Shown here one piece after another: positions 17,891 to 27,697 of a DNA stretch of 57,970 bases. The DNA is taken from positions 1 to 57,970 of the forward strand of contig CALXMM010000014.1 of NCBI GenBank assembly GCA_944389475.1, written 5' to 3'. The DNA is from an uncultured Clostridia bacterium. GTDB lineage: Bacteria; Bacillota; Clostridia; TANB77; CAG-508. Position numbers and translations under genes: made by a program. Numbering within the stretch: position 1 is the first letter of the stretch; the number at the start of each line of letters is the position of its first letter. The notes beneath the pieces are model-generated. The model was not told the origin of the DNA, did not search any database, and saw nothing but the letters and a program-made list of their open reading frames with translations.

Positions 17891-19195
17891 ATGACTATTT
17901 TAGATGTGATTGCTAAAAAAAGAGATGGAAAAGAACTCAATAAAGAAGAAATTGATTTTTTTATTTCAAAATACACAAATAATGAAATAGAAGATTATCA
18001 AGCTGCGGCATTGATAATGGCAATATATATAAATGGTATGACATATAGAGAAATAAAAGATTTAACAATTGCCATGGCACATTCTGGTGATATTTTGGAT
18101 TTATCAGCATTAGGAAAAAATGTAGTAGATAAACATAGCACTGGCGGAGTAGGAGACAAAGTTACTATAATTTTATCACCATTAATTGCTTCTTTAGGAA
18201 TTCCTGTTGCTAAAATGTCTGGAAGAGGACTGGGATATACTGGAGGAACTGCAGATAAAATGGAGGCAATTCCTGGATATAGAACAGAAATTCCAGAGAA
18301 TGAGTTTATAAATAATGTAAAAAAAATAGGAATTAGCTTAATAACACAAACACGTAATTTAGCTCCAGCTGATAAAAAAATATATGCTTTAAGAGATACA
18401 ATTGCTTGTACAGAAAGTATTCCACTTATTGCATCAAGTATTATGAGTAAAAAAATAGCAAGTGGAGCCAATAAAATTGTTTTAGATGTGACATGTGGAT
18501 TAGGTGCTTTTATGAAAAATATAAATGATGCAAAAGAGCTTTCTAAAACAATGATAGAAATTGGAAAATTAGCTAAAAGAGAAACTATCTGCGTAATTAC
18601 AAATATGAATCAACCATTGGGATATGCGGTAGGTAATAGCTTGGAAGTAATCGAAGCAATTAATTTCTTAAAAGGAGAAATTATGCCAGATGATGTGAAA
18701 GATGTAGTTTTAGAACTTGGTGCATATATGGTTAAACTTGCAGGTAAAGGAGATAATATAGAAGAAAATAAAAAGACCTTATTAGAAAATATAAAAAATG
18801 GCAAAGCTTACAATAAGTTTTTAGAATTAGTGCAAAATCAAGGTGGAAATATTGAATATATTAAAAATACAGAAAAATTTGAAAAAGCTAGATATATAAG
18901 GAATGTAGCATCAAATAAAGAAGGATTTGTACAAGAAATTAATGCAGAAGATATAGGAAAATTGTCTGGAAAATTAGGTGCTGGTAGAAAAAATAAAAAT
19001 GATAAAATCGATTTAAGTGTAGGTTTAGTTTTAAATAAAAAAATAGGTGATTTCGTAAGAAAAGGAGATAAATTAGCAACAATTTATGCAAATAGTGAAA
19101 AACTAGCCGAAGAAGCAGAAAAGGATTTATTAAAAATATATGTACTAGGAAAAGAAAAGACAACAGAAAAAACGATTTTAGATATTATAAAATAA
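17891..19195 (+). CDS. pdp: Pyrimidine-nucleoside phosphorylase
   Basis: The enzyme phosphorolyses uridine and thymidine to the base and (deoxy)ribose 1-phosphate in salvage. The 434-residue protein has the thymidine/pyrimidine-nucleoside phosphorylase signature SGRGLGYTGGTADKMEAIPG near residues 110-130 and KHSTGGVGDK, the phosphate-binding loop, before it. The C-terminal domain follows at about 340-434. It starts 7 bases after the repeat protein with GGAGG inside the upstream gene. DeoA, the thymidine-specific form, is an alternative name; the length fits Pdp of Firmicutes. Confidence 0.93.
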   Translation: MTILDVIAKKRDGKELNKEEIDFFISKYTNNEIEDYQAAALIMAIYINGMTYREIKDLTIAMAHSGDILDLSALGKNVVDKHSTGGVGDKVTIILSPLIASLGIPVAKMSGRGLGYTGGTADKMEAIPGYRTEIPENEFINNVKKIGISLITQTRNLAPADKKIYALRDTIACTESIPLIASSIMSKKIASGANKIVLDVTCGLGAFMKNINDAKELSKTMIEIGKLAKRETICVITNMNQPLGYAVGNSLEVIEAINFLKGEIMPDDVKDVVLELGAYMVKLAGKGDNIEENKKTLLENIKNGKAYNKFLELVQNQGGNIEYIKNTEKFEKARYIRNVASNKEGFVQEINAEDIGKLSGKLGAGRKNKNDKIDLSVGLVLNKKIGDFVRKGDKLATIYANSEKLAEEAEKDLLKIYVLGKEKTTEKTILDIIK

Positions 19196-19250
19196 GAAAA
19201 GTGCCTTTATAATCGCACGAACAAAACCAATTCAACCTTGGCGTGTAGTA

Positions 19251-19289
19251 AAAAAGTTGATAGAAAATCATGTTTTCTATCAACTTTTT
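19251..19289. terminator. Bidirectional terminator between pdp and the YlbJ-linked gene
   Basis: A perfect 17-bp stem (19251-19267 with 19273-19289, core AAAAAGTTGATAGAAAA) with loop TCATG. The right arm contains the stop codon and last codons of the minus-strand gene. Confidence 0.85.
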
Positions 19290-19468
19290 CCATTACACAT
19301 TCTTTCATACTCCTTACATTTTATCTTATAGTCCATTTGCATACATAAACATTTGTAATACATATAACCTTGTTCATACTGATTCATAGGATTAAAAAAA
19401 TTTTCTGGGTCTGATACATCAAATGGTTGATATCCATTCATATTAGAAAAATCAATATTTTTATCCAT
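19280..19468 (-). CDS. Small Tyr/Cys-rich protein downstream of ylbJ
   Basis: This 62-residue protein has no recognised domain. The first half is acidic and Asn/Pro-rich (FDVSDPENFFNP), the second half is Tyr-, Met- and Cys-rich (YYKCLCMQMDYKIKCKEYERMC, four Cys). The ATG at 19468 has GGAGG 8 bases upstream, which makes it a convincing gene despite its size. It lies 38 bases after ylbJ on the same strand and probably shares its mRNA, so a sporulation or spore-coat role is possible. That role is inference from position and composition only. Confidence 0.65.
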   Translation of the reverse strand: MDKNIDFSNMNGYQPFDVSDPENFFNPMNQYEQGYMYYKCLCMQMDYKIKCKEYERMCNGKS

Positions 19469-19506
19469 ATAATCATCCTCCTTATATTTTGCTATTTTAT
19501 ACATAT

Positions 19507-20568
19507 TCAAAATATATTAACAATATTACTTAAATCTAAAGACAAAAATCCAAAAAAATGAAAAACTAAAAAGGTGTAAAAAGCAGCTATAATTCCTTGC
19601 AAAAACTTACCTAAAATATAGGGCTTTATAGAAATATCTGTTTTAGAAGTAAAACTATATACTTGTAATAAAACAGATATACCACCAAAACCTAATATAA
19701 AGGCACAAATTATTATACTAAAAGATATTTGTTTAATTGGAATTATACTAATTTGTTGTAATCCGTTTGTTATTTCTAAAAATCCATTAATTATTCCATA
19801 TGAAAAGTCTGAATTTATATTAAAAAATTCAAATAATGGATTTAATATGTATACCATTAAATCAATCAAATGGCTGTGACATAGTATAGAAATAATTACA
19901 GAAAATAGCACAATGAATCCACCGATATTAAGTATTGTGATTATGGAATTTTTTATTGATGTTGATAATACATCACCAATATTAGACATATTCACAATTT
20001 CGTTTTGCATTTTAAGAGTTGTTTTATACGAAGCGATATTTGTATCTTTATATTTCCAAAATCTAAAAAGAATTCCAACTGTTATACAGGCTAGAATATG
20101 AGTGAGTAATAAAACAATTCCGGTGGTAGTATCTTTAAATAATCCTATTCCAATTGTTCCTAAAATAAATAATGGGCCTGAGTTATTTGTAAAAGCTAAT
20201 AAACGCTCAGCCTCTGACCTAGTTAACATGTTTTTGTTTCTCAAATCTGATACAATTTTAGCTCCCACAGGATACCCGCTAATAATTCCCATAATTAGAG
20301 GATAACTACCAACTCCAGGAACATTAAATATTGGTCGCATATATCTGTTAAAAAATCTTCCAAGAATATTTATAACATTTGTATGACTTAAGAGTTCTGT
20401 TGCAATAAAAAATGGGAATAAAGAAGGAATTACATTATTTGCCCATAAATATAAACCATTTTTAGCAGCAACTAGGTTAGAACTAGAAAAAAAGACTAAT
20501 AGTAAAGTAAAAGTCACAAAAATAATATTAAAAAAGTTCTTTTTTAGTGAAAATATAAATAATTTCAT
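19507..20568 (-). CDS. ylbJ: Sporulation integral membrane protein YlbJ
   Basis: The 353-residue protein has about eight membrane helices and the nucleoside-recognition (Gate) fold. Motifs such as NNVIPSLFPFFIATELL, GIISGYPVGAKIVSDL and LLAFTNNSGPLFILGTIG are typical of YlbJ, a protein required for spore cortex formation in Bacillus subtilis. The ATG has AAGGAG 6 bases upstream. It diverges from mfd, with about 90 bp between the two starts. Its presence supports an endospore-forming organism. Confidence 0.9.
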   Translation of the reverse strand: MKLFIFSLKKNFFNIIFVTFTLLLVFFSSSNLVAAKNGLYLWANNVIPSLFPFFIATELLSHTNVINILGRFFNRYMRPIFNVPGVGSYPLIMGIISGYPVGAKIVSDLRNKNMLTRSEAERLLAFTNNSGPLFILGTIGIGLFKDTTTGIVLLLTHILACITVGILFRFWKYKDTNIASYKTTLKMQNEIVNMSNIGDVLSTSIKNSIITILNIGGFIVLFSVIISILCHSHLIDLMVYILNPLFEFFNINSDFSYGIINGFLEITNGLQQISIIPIKQISFSIIICAFILGFGGISVLLQVYSFTSKTDISIKPYILGKFLQGIIAAFYTFLVFHFFGFLSLDLSNIVNIF

Positions 20569-20657
20569 GGCTACTCCTTAAAATGAATATTTATTACTAT
20601 ATATATTTAAATTTTAAGAAAAATATTATATAATATATAATGTTAAAGGAGATAGAG

Positions 20658-23600
20658 ATGAATCCGATACTTACAGAAATTATAAAATCAGATAAATTTA
20701 ATGAATATTTAGAAAGAGTAAAAAATAAAAAAGCCCCAATATCTATTTTGGGGCTATCAGGCGTGGGAGTAGAACAGGTTGTAGCTGCAACAGAAGAGAG
20801 TATTAAAAGACCGATATGCATTATTACATATAATGAATTACAAGCTAAGAGGCTAACAGATGAGCTAAAAAATTATGTTAATGAAGTGTATTTCTTTCCA
20901 AAGAGAGAAATATTAACTTATGATTATGTTGCAGAAAGTAAAGAACTTCCATATGAAAGAATTGAAGTTTTAAAAAATATACAAGATAATAAAATAAAAA
21001 TATTAGTTACATCTATAGAGTCAATATTGCAACCAATAATTTCTAAGGACATTTTGTTTAAAAATAAAATTACTTTAAAAGTAGGAGAAAGTTATGACTT
21101 AGAAGAACTAAAAAGAAAAATAGCAATGTTGGGATATACCAAAGCTGATATGGCTGATGAAAAAGGAAAATTTACTAGTAGAGGAGGAATACTAGATTTA
21201 ACTTTTGATGATAAATATGGAGTTAGAATAGAGTTTTGGGGAGATGAAATAGATTCTATTAGAAAATTTGATATACAAACCCAAAGGTCTATAGAAATGC
21301 TACAAAGTGTAGAAATAAATCCATTGCATGAGTATTTATTAGAAACAAGCTTGGAAGAAGTATGTAATAATATTTTAAATGATATAAATAATTATACAGA
21401 AAGTCAAAAGAAGAATATTAAGGAAGATATTGAGCTTATAAAATCTGGAGAATACATATCTAAGGTTGATAAATATTTTAAATATTTTTATAGCAAAAAA
21501 GCCACTTTAATGGATTATATTACAGATAAATATATACTTTGTTTGGAAGAGCCAAGAAAAATATTTACTAGAGGAAAAAATATTTTAGAAGATTTAGAAA
21601 AGTCAGAAGAGGCTTTAATAGAGAGACAAAGAATAATTCCAAATGCTTTAGAAAATTATTTAAAAATTGAAGACTTAACAGATGAATTGGATAATAAGCA
21701 AAAAATTTATTTGATTTCTGATGATTTGGGTGATAGCTTTGAATCAGAAAAATATCATTTTAGATTTAGGACTTTAAATTATAATAGGTCAGATATTAAT
21801 AAATTTATAGAGGATATAAATAAAGCAAAAACAGAAGGAAAAAAAGTATATATATATGTTAACAGTAAAGAAAAAGCCAAGAAATTACAAGAAATCTTAA
21901 ATACTCATGAAATTATCTCTGAATATAAGGAAAATTTAAAATATTCAGAAATAAGTAATGGAATAGCAGTGAAAATAATGGTTGGAAATTTAAACCAGGG
22001 CTATGAGAGTTATGAGGCAAAGATATTAGTAATTGTAGCAAATGAATTAATAAGCATAGAAAAAAGAAAAAGAAGAAAAGCTAGTAAACTTTTTAATGAA
22101 TCTGAAAAAATAATATTCTCAGAACTAAAACCAGGTGATTATGTAGTACATAGAATTTATGGAATTGGGCAATTTGTTGGCGTTAATACAATAGTTACAG
22201 ATAGTGTAACAAAGGATTATATAAAAATAAAATATAAAAATGATGATATGCTATATGTACCTACAGACCAATTAGATAATGTAAAAAAATATATTGGAGG
22301 AGGGGAATCTCTTCCAAAAATAAATAGGCTTGGAAGTAAGGAATGGGAAAACACTAAAGCGAAAGTTAAGAAAAACTTAAGAGAAGTAGCAAGGGAATTG
22401 ATAGAATTATATGCAAAGAGACAAAAATCTAAGGGGTTTGCTTTTTCTAAAGATACACCTTGGCAGCAAGAATTTGAAAATAGTTTTATGTATCAAGAAA
22501 CTGATGACCAATTAAGATGTATTGATGAAATAAAAAAGGATATGGAAATGCAAAAGCCAATGGATAGGCTTTTATGTGGTGATGTTGGATATGGTAAAAC
22601 TGAAGTTGCAATGAGGGCAGCATTTAAAGCAGTAATGGACCAAAAGCAGGTTGCATATCTAGTACCAACAACTATATTAGCAGACCAACAATATAAAACT
22701 TTTAAAGAGCGAATGAAAGATTTTCCTGTTAACATAGAGGTTTTAAATAGATTTAGAACTAAAAAGCAACAACAAGAGATTATTAAAAAACTAAAATTGG
22801 GCGAAATTGATATAGTAATAGGTACTCATAGGTTATTAAGTAAGGATGTAGAATTTAAAGATTTAGGATTTTTAATTATAGATGAAGAGCATAGATTTGG
22901 GGTTAAGGATAAGGAAAAAATTAAAGAATATAAAAATAGTATAGATGTATTAACTATGACTGCAACACCAATACCAAGAACTTTACATATGTCAATTGTC
23001 GGAATTAGGGATATGTCAATTATATATGAACCACCTCAAAATAGAAAACCAGTTCAAACATATGTATTAGAATATGATGAAGAGGTTATAAGGGAGGCAA
23101 TAACTAAAGAACTTGAAAGAGGCGGACAAGTATTTTATTTGTTTAATAATGTTGAAGGAATAGAAAGAAAAGCTAATGAAATATTGGGATTGGTACCGGA
23201 AGCAAAAGTTGCATATGCACATGGTAAGATGAGTGGAAACGAATTGGAAAATATAATGTTGGACTTTATAAATGGAGAAACTAATGTTTTAGTCTGTACA
23301 ACTATATTAGAGTCCGGAATTGATATACCAAATGCAAATACAATAATTGTAGAAAATGCAGATAGATTAGGACTTGCACAGCTATATCAAATAAGAGGAA
23401 GAGTTGGTAGAAGTGATGTACAGGCATATGCATACATTACCTATAAACGAGATAAAATGCTATCTGAAGTTGCAGATAAAAGATTAAAAGCAATGAAAGA
23501 ATTTACAGAATTTGGCTCAGGTTTTAAAATAGCAATGAGGGATTTGGAAATAAGAGGTGCAGGAAGTTTATTAGGAGAAATACAGTCAGGACATTTAGAA

Positions 23601-24161
23601 CAAGTTGGATATGATACTTATTGCGATTTATTAGATCAAGTTGTAAAAGAAATGAAGGGAATAGAAGTAAAACCTGAAGTTGATATCCAAATTGATTTAG
23701 ATATTACAAGTTATATTCCAGATAATTATATAGAAGATAGTAGTGAGAAGATAGACATTTATCAAAAAATTGCATTATGTAGAACAGAAAATGATATACA
23801 AGATGTTATTGATGAAATTACTGATAGATTTGGAGATATGCCAAAAGAATTAAACAATTTAATAGAAATTGCTAGAATTAAGCAATTATGCAAGAAAGTT
23901 GGAGTTATGAAGATTACTGAAAAGAATAATAGAATTACATATTCTCAAAACATTGTGTTTTATTTTGATAAAGACCAGTATAATCCAGATATTATAGCGA
24001 TATTGTTAAAAAAATACGGAACTAAAATTAAATTTTCAACAGGTATTGAACCATATATTACATTACTATTAAAAAACAAGAATGAAGAAGAATTAATTAA
24101 AGAAATAAAAGAATTTTTAAAGACTGTAGATATAAAAAAAGTTAGTGAAAATACAAAATAA
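20658..24161 (+). CDS. mfd: Transcription-repair coupling factor Mfd
   Basis: Mfd removes RNA polymerase stalled at DNA damage and recruits UvrA. The 1167-residue protein has a UvrB-like N-terminal module (about 1-330), the polymerase-interacting domain with PGDYVVHRIYGIGQF (about 490-560), a superfamily 2 helicase core with Walker A GDVGYGKTEVAMRAA and Walker B IIDEEHRFGVK, and the C-terminal TRCF domain. It is full length. The ATG at 20658 is preferred because GGAG lies 6 bases upstream; the in-frame ATG at 20640 precedes that site. Confidence 0.96.
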   Translation: MNPILTEIIKSDKFNEYLERVKNKKAPISILGLSGVGVEQVVAATEESIKRPICIITYNELQAKRLTDELKNYVNEVYFFPKREILTYDYVAESKELPYERIEVLKNIQDNKIKILVTSIESILQPIISKDILFKNKITLKVGESYDLEELKRKIAMLGYTKADMADEKGKFTSRGGILDLTFDDKYGVRIEFWGDEIDSIRKFDIQTQRSIEMLQSVEINPLHEYLLETSLEEVCNNILNDINNYTESQKKNIKEDIELIKSGEYISKVDKYFKYFYSKKATLMDYITDKYILCLEEPRKIFTRGKNILEDLEKSEEALIERQRIIPNALENYLKIEDLTDELDNKQKIYLISDDLGDSFESEKYHFRFRTLNYNRSDINKFIEDINKAKTEGKKVYIYVNSKEKAKKLQEILNTHEIISEYKENLKYSEISNGIAVKIMVGNLNQGYESYEAKILVIVANELISIEKRKRRKASKLFNESEKIIFSELKPGDYVVHRIYGIGQFVGVNTIVTDSVTKDYIKIKYKNDDMLYVPTDQLDNVKKYIGGGESLPKINRLGSKEWENTKAKVKKNLREVARELIELYAKRQKSKGFAFSKDTPWQQEFENSFMYQETDDQLRCIDEIKKDMEMQKPMDRLLCGDVGYGKTEVAMRAAFKAVMDQKQVAYLVPTTILADQQYKTFKERMKDFPVNIEVLNRFRTKKQQQEIIKKLKLGEIDIVIGTHRLLSKDVEFKDLGFLIIDEEHRFGVKDKEKIKEYKNSIDVLTMTATPIPRTLHMSIVGIRDMSIIYEPPQNRKPVQTYVLEYDEEVIREAITKELERGGQVFYLFNNVEGIERKANEILGLVPEAKVAYAHGKMSGNELENIMLDFINGETNVLVCTTILESGIDIPNANTIIVENADRLGLAQLYQIRGRVGRSDVQAYAYITYKRDKMLSEVADKRLKAMKEFTEFGSGFKIAMRDLEIRGAGSLLGEIQSGHLEQVGYDTYCDLLDQVVKEMKGIEVKPEVDIQIDLDITSYIPDNYIEDSSEKIDIYQKIALCRTENDIQDVIDEITDRFGDMPKELNNLIEIARIKQLCKKVGVMKITEKNNRITYSQNIVFYFDKDQYNPDIIAILLKKYGTKIKFSTGIEPYITLLLKNKNEEELIKEIKEFLKTVDIKKVSENTK

Positions 24162-24251
24162 AATGTAAAAGGATATATCTAATTTAGATATATCCTTATT
24201 TTTAACTTCTTCAAAATAGCTATTAGAAACGGAATGAGTGGTGTTTACCAT
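24117..24251 (-). CDS. Possible small ORF (44 residues) antisense to the mfd 3' end
   Basis: On the minus strand an ATG at 24251 has AAGGAG 6 bases upstream and opens a 44-codon frame that ends at 24117, inside the mfd 3' end. The product would have a polar N-terminal half (MVNTTHSVSNSYFEEV) and a hydrophobic C-terminal half ending FCIFTNFFYIYSL. A promoter-like pair lies 49-77 bases upstream. Against it, the mfd terminator stem lies inside the frame, and I know no family for it. It could instead be a decayed gene start. Confidence 0.3.
   Translation of the reverse strand: MVNTTHSVSNSYFEEVKNKDISKLDISFYILFCIFTNFFYIYSL
24169..24202 (+). terminator. Intrinsic terminator after mfd
   Basis: Thirteen-bp stem AAGGATATATCTA/TAGATATATCCTT (24169-24181 with 24185-24197) with a 3-base loop and a T-rich tail. 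Confidence 0.85.
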
Positions 24252-24299
24252 GGTGTACTCCTTATTATAAAAAAGCTAATTTTAAATGGTACAACTGAT

Positions 24300-24328
24300 A
24301 TTATACAATGGAATTAAGAAAAAATCAA
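24300..24328 (-). promoter_or_regulatory. Promoter-like sequence upstream of the small antisense ORF
   Basis: On the minus strand TTGATT (24328-24323) and TATAAT (24305-24300) are separated by 17 bp. In AT-rich DNA chance matches are common. Apart from this and the small ORF, the 24203-24454 gap shows nothing. Confidence 0.4.
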
Positions 24329-24454
24329 TTACATATAGTCATATTAATATAGCTTGATAAAATTTCAAAAAAGTTATAAAATGCATTAGTATAGTGAATA
24401 ATAAAAGTAAAATTATATTTGGAAAAATGTATATAAAAAATTAAGGAGAATAAT

Positions 24455-25246
24455 ATGAATATAATTTCAAGCAAAGATAATGAAATAGTAAAAAGAATAA
24501 GAAAGCTAAAAGAGAAAAAATATAGGGATATGGAAAATGTTTATATTGTTGAAGGAATAAAAATGCTAAGAGAAGCTATTGAATCAAAAACAGCTATTGA
24601 GCAAATAATAATATGTGATGATTGTGAGAAATCTGATGGTATACCAAAGGATTTAATGTATGAAATGGCAAAATATGATTGTGTCTATGTTACTAGTAAA
24701 ATATTTAAATATATCTCAGAAGTGCAATCACCTCAAGGAGTATTAACAATAGTCGAAAAAAATAATAGTAAACCAATAAACTATAAAGAAGATATAATTA
24801 TTGCTTTGGATGGATTGCAAGACCCAGGAAATTTAGGAACAATTTTAAGAACTTTGGATAGTGCTAATCTATCTCAAGTAATAGTATCAAAAACAACAGT
24901 TGATGCTTATAATCCAAAAGTAGTAAGGTCAACAATGGGAGCAATATTTAGAATAAATGTAATAGAAGTGGATAATCTTAAAGAAACTTTACTAGAAATG
25001 AAAACACATAATTATAAGGTTATGTGTACAGATTTAAAAGCAAAAGAAAATATTTATAGTATAGATTATAATAAAAAAATATTAGTAATAGGTAATGAGG
25101 CAAATGGCGTTTCTAAAGAAATTTTAAATATAGCTGATGAAAAAATAATAATACCAATGCTAGGTAAGACAGAAAGCCTAAATGCATCAGTTGCAACAAG
25201 CATTATAGTTTATGAATATGTTAGGAGAAAAATACAAAACAAATAG
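24455..25246 (+). CDS. TrmH/SpoU-family RNA 2'-O-methyltransferase
   Basis: The 263-residue protein has an N-terminal substrate-binding domain (about 1-95, with RKLKEKKYRDMENVYIVEG) and a C-terminal SPOUT knot domain (about 105-263) with the three family motifs: DPGNLGTILRT, VIGNEANGVSKEI and SLNASVATSIIVYEY. The enzyme uses SAM to methylate a ribose in rRNA or tRNA; the target cannot be told from sequence. It starts 7 bases after AAGGAG and ends at a hairpin terminator. Confidence 0.9.
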   Translation: MNIISSKDNEIVKRIRKLKEKKYRDMENVYIVEGIKMLREAIESKTAIEQIIICDDCEKSDGIPKDLMYEMAKYDCVYVTSKIFKYISEVQSPQGVLTIVEKNNSKPINYKEDIIIALDGLQDPGNLGTILRTLDSANLSQVIVSKTTVDAYNPKVVRSTMGAIFRINVIEVDNLKETLLEMKTHNYKVMCTDLKAKENIYSIDYNKKILVIGNEANGVSKEILNIADEKIIIPMLGKTESLNASVATSIIVYEYVRRKIQNK

Positions 25247-25254
25247 TAAAAAAT

Positions 25255-25330
25255 AAAAACACAGTATATAAAAATGAACCTTGCCTTAGTAGACATTTTG
25301 GATTCATTTTAAAATATGCTGTGTTTTTTA
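25255..25330. terminator. Long hairpin terminator between convergent genes
   Basis: AAAAACACAG (25255-25264) pairs with CTGTGTTTTT (25319-25328), and an inner pair AAAATGAA/TTCATTTT extends the stem. It is followed by T on both strands and separates the methyltransferase from the DUF4364 gene. Confidence 0.7.
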
Positions 25331-25332
25331 GG

Positions 25333-25881
25333 TTAAGTATTTTCTTCATCTTCACAATTTAGTGCTTTCATAATTTTAGGATAAATTTCTGTTGCATTAT
25401 TTTTCCAATTATCAACAATACGTTTGGCATGTTCAACAGAACCAGCCAATGTTTTTATTTCAAACACTGTTTCTCCGTTTTCTGTAACTTTACAGCTAAT
25501 TGTAAAAGATTTATCGTTCTTAGGCGTATATTCTGCTGAAACAGAAACTTCATTTTCAATTATATTTAATTCGTTTTTAAAATTTTTATCAACTTTTAAT
25601 TTTAAAATACCAGGAATCATATCTCCTGTTAATCTTAGTGCTTCTATACCTTTTGCTGTAATTTTATAAAGAGTATTTTCATCAATTTTAATTGAAGTAA
25701 CATACTCTGCATCCATTAAATCTAATAAAAACTGTTGGAAGTAAAAATAATTGATATCTGTAATAGTTAATACTAATTTTAAAAATTCCTCATTTGTAAT
25801 AGGTTTGTTAATTTTGTATAAGATATATAAAATTAGTGCTTTTAATTCTGCCATAGTGTCTTTATCAGAAGATAATTTCAT
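25333..25881 (-). CDS. DUF4364 family protein
   Basis: The 182-residue protein resembles the DUF4364 family of Clostridia. The N-terminal part (about 10-80) looks like a winged helix ([24 protein letters not shown], then DAEYVTSIK and [11 protein letters not shown]), so a regulatory role is likely but unproven. The C-terminal part is a beta-rich domain of unknown role. The ATG at 25881 is 11 bases from AAGGAG; a TTG at 25884 is closer to it and could be used. It is divergent from the J-protein gene. Confidence 0.8.
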   Translation of the reverse strand: MKLSSDKDTMAELKALILYILYKINKPITNEEFLKLVLTITDINYFYFQQFLLDLMDAEYVTSIKIDENTLYKITAKGIEALRLTGDMIPGILKLKVDKNFKNELNIIENEVSVSAEYTPKNDKSFTISCKVTENGETVFEIKTLAGSVEHAKRIVDNWKNNATEIYPKIMKALNCEDEENT

Positions 25882-25994
25882 CAATGTTCAACTCCTTGTG
25901 TAATAATACAGAAATTATAACACCAAATTACAAAAAATACTATGTTATTTTTATAAAAAATGTTATAATATTAATGATTTTTGTGGAGGTAAAG

Positions 25995-26543
25995 ATGAAG
26001 GATTACTATGAGATATTAGAAGTAAACGAAAAGGCATCCAAAGAAGTAATTGATAAAGCATATAAAGTTTTAGCAAAAAAATATCATCCAGACTTGCAAG
26101 AAGATAAAAATAAAAAGGCTGCAGAAGAAAAAATAAAAACTTTAAATGAAGCCTATGAGGTTTTATCTAATCCGGAAAAAAGGAAAGCATATGATGAAAA
26201 AGTTGCTAGAATGAAAGCAGAAGAAGAACGTAAAAAAATAATTCAACAACAAAATTATACAAATAATATTAGTACTGTTTATGCAAATCAATTTGCAAAT
26301 GTACAAAAACAAACTGAAAAGGAAAAAGCAGCAAATAAAGAATTTCAAAAAGAATATAAAAAAGAATTACGAAAATTAAAATTTGAAGGATTTATTAGAA
26401 AATTAATTGCAACTGTTATTGTAATTTTGGTGTTGTTAATAATATGTTTTATTATATATAAAATTCCTGCTACAAATAAGTGGCTACACAGTTTATATGA
26501 AAACAATATTTTCATTAAGGCTATAGTTGATGCAATAAGTTAA
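25995..26543 (+). CDS. Membrane-anchored J-domain protein
   Basis: The 182-residue protein begins with a J domain (about 1-68: [23 protein letters not shown] at about 32-34, [18 protein letters not shown]). The J domain stimulates the ATPase of DnaK. It lacks the Gly/Phe region, zinc fingers and client domain of DnaJ. Instead it has a charged coiled stretch (about 70-130) and one C-terminal membrane helix (about 137-157), so it would place DnaK at the membrane. The ATG at 25995 has GGAGGT 4 bases upstream. Confidence 0.9.
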   Translation: MKDYYEILEVNEKASKEVIDKAYKVLAKKYHPDLQEDKNKKAAEEKIKTLNEAYEVLSNPEKRKAYDEKVARMKAEEERKKIIQQQNYTNNISTVYANQFANVQKQTEKEKAANKEFQKEYKKELRKLKFEGFIRKLIATVIVILVLLIICFIIYKIPATNKWLHSLYENNIFIKAIVDAIS

Positions 26544-26590
26544 ATTAAACTATTAATGAATTTTAGAAAAAAATTAATAAATTTTCGAGT

Positions 26591-26620
26591 TTGACAAATA
26601 ATTAATAGTAAGTATATAAT
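26591..26620 (+). promoter_or_regulatory. Promoter of ldh
   Basis: A perfect TTGACA (26591-26596), an 18-bp spacer and a perfect TATAAT (26615-26620) lie about 40 bases upstream of ldh. This predicts strong expression. No clear Rex palindrome is seen. Confidence 0.75.
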
Positions 26621-26661
26621 TTAAAATTGAAGAGAACCAAAAAGAAAGGAAGTTTTGCGTT

Positions 26662-27615
26662 ATGGTTGATAAAAGAAAAATTGTTTTAGTAGGAACAGGA
26701 TTTGTCGGAATGAGTATGGCATATTCTTTATTAAATCAAGGAGGAGTTAATGAATTAGTCCTTATAGATGTCTTAAAAGATAAAGCAGAGGGTGAAGCTA
26801 TGGACTTAGCTCATGGTATGCCTTGTGCTCCAAATGATATGATTATAAAAGCTGCAGATTATGATGAATGTAAAGATGCTAACATAGTAGTAATAACAGC
26901 AGGATTAAGTCAAAAACCAGGACAAACTAGATTGGAATTAGCTTCTGCAAATGCTAAAATAGTAAAAGAAATAACAGAAAATGTTGTTGCAAGTGGATTT
27001 AAAGGAATATTTTTAATTGCTAGTAATCCAGTTGATTTAATGACATATGTTGTAAAAGATGTTTCTGGATTTGATAGTTCAAAAGTTATTGGCTCTGGAA
27101 CAGTTTTGGATACAGCTAGATTAAGATATTTAGTTGGAAAATATTTAAATGTTTCAAGTAAAAATGTACATGCATATATAATGGGAGAACATGGAGATTC
27201 ATCATTTGTTGCATGGAATCATGCATATGTTGGATGTAAAAATATGAAAGAAATAATGGAAGATGGAAATCATCCTATGGAAGATTTAAACAAATTGTAT
27301 GTAGAAGTACAACAAGCAGCATATGAAATAATTAATAGAAAAAAAGCTACTTACTATGGAATTGGTTTAGCTTTAACTAAAATATTAAAATCTATTTTAA
27401 ATGACCAAAATGAAATTATGACAGTTTCAACATATTTAAAAGGTGAATATGGACATGAAGGATTATTTATTGGTGTTCCAGCAATAATAAACGCAAAAGG
27501 TGTAAGAGAAATATTAGAATTGCCTCTAGAAGGAGAAGAAAAAGAAAAATTTGATAAAAGTTGCGAAACATTAATGTCAATGAAGGCTGAAATTGATAAA
27601 GTTATTAAAGGATAA
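26662..27615 (+). CDS. ldh: L-lactate dehydrogenase
   Basis: The enzyme reduces pyruvate to L-lactate with NADH at the end of fermentation. The 317-residue protein has the NAD-binding loop VGTGFVGMS at about residues 10-18, the segment GLSQKPGQTRLELASAN with the Arg of the mobile loop, ASNPVDLMTYV, and the active-site His in MGEHGDSS. The pattern fits L-LDH rather than malate dehydrogenase, because the loop has Gln (KPGQTR) at the substrate-specificity position. It is monocistronic with a strong promoter and terminator. Confidence 0.94.
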   Translation: MVDKRKIVLVGTGFVGMSMAYSLLNQGGVNELVLIDVLKDKAEGEAMDLAHGMPCAPNDMIIKAADYDECKDANIVVITAGLSQKPGQTRLELASANAKIVKEITENVVASGFKGIFLIASNPVDLMTYVVKDVSGFDSSKVIGSGTVLDTARLRYLVGKYLNVSSKNVHAYIMGEHGDSSFVAWNHAYVGCKNMKEIMEDGNHPMEDLNKLYVEVQQAAYEIINRKKATYYGIGLALTKILKSILNDQNEIMTVSTYLKGEYGHEGLFIGVPAIINAKGVREILELPLEGEEKEKFDKSCETLMSMKAEIDKVIKG

Positions 27616-27621
27616 TTTATA

Positions 27622-27655
27622 AAAAAATACTAGCTTTATGCTAGTATTTTTTGTG
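27622..27655 (+). terminator. Intrinsic terminator after ldh
   Basis: Thirteen-bp stem (27622-27634 with 27640-27652, core ATACTAGC/GCTAGTAT) with loop TTTAT and a T run. Confidence 0.92.
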
Positions 27656-27697
27656 TGGAAAATTCAAGAAAAATTACAAAAATATTACAAAAATGTA

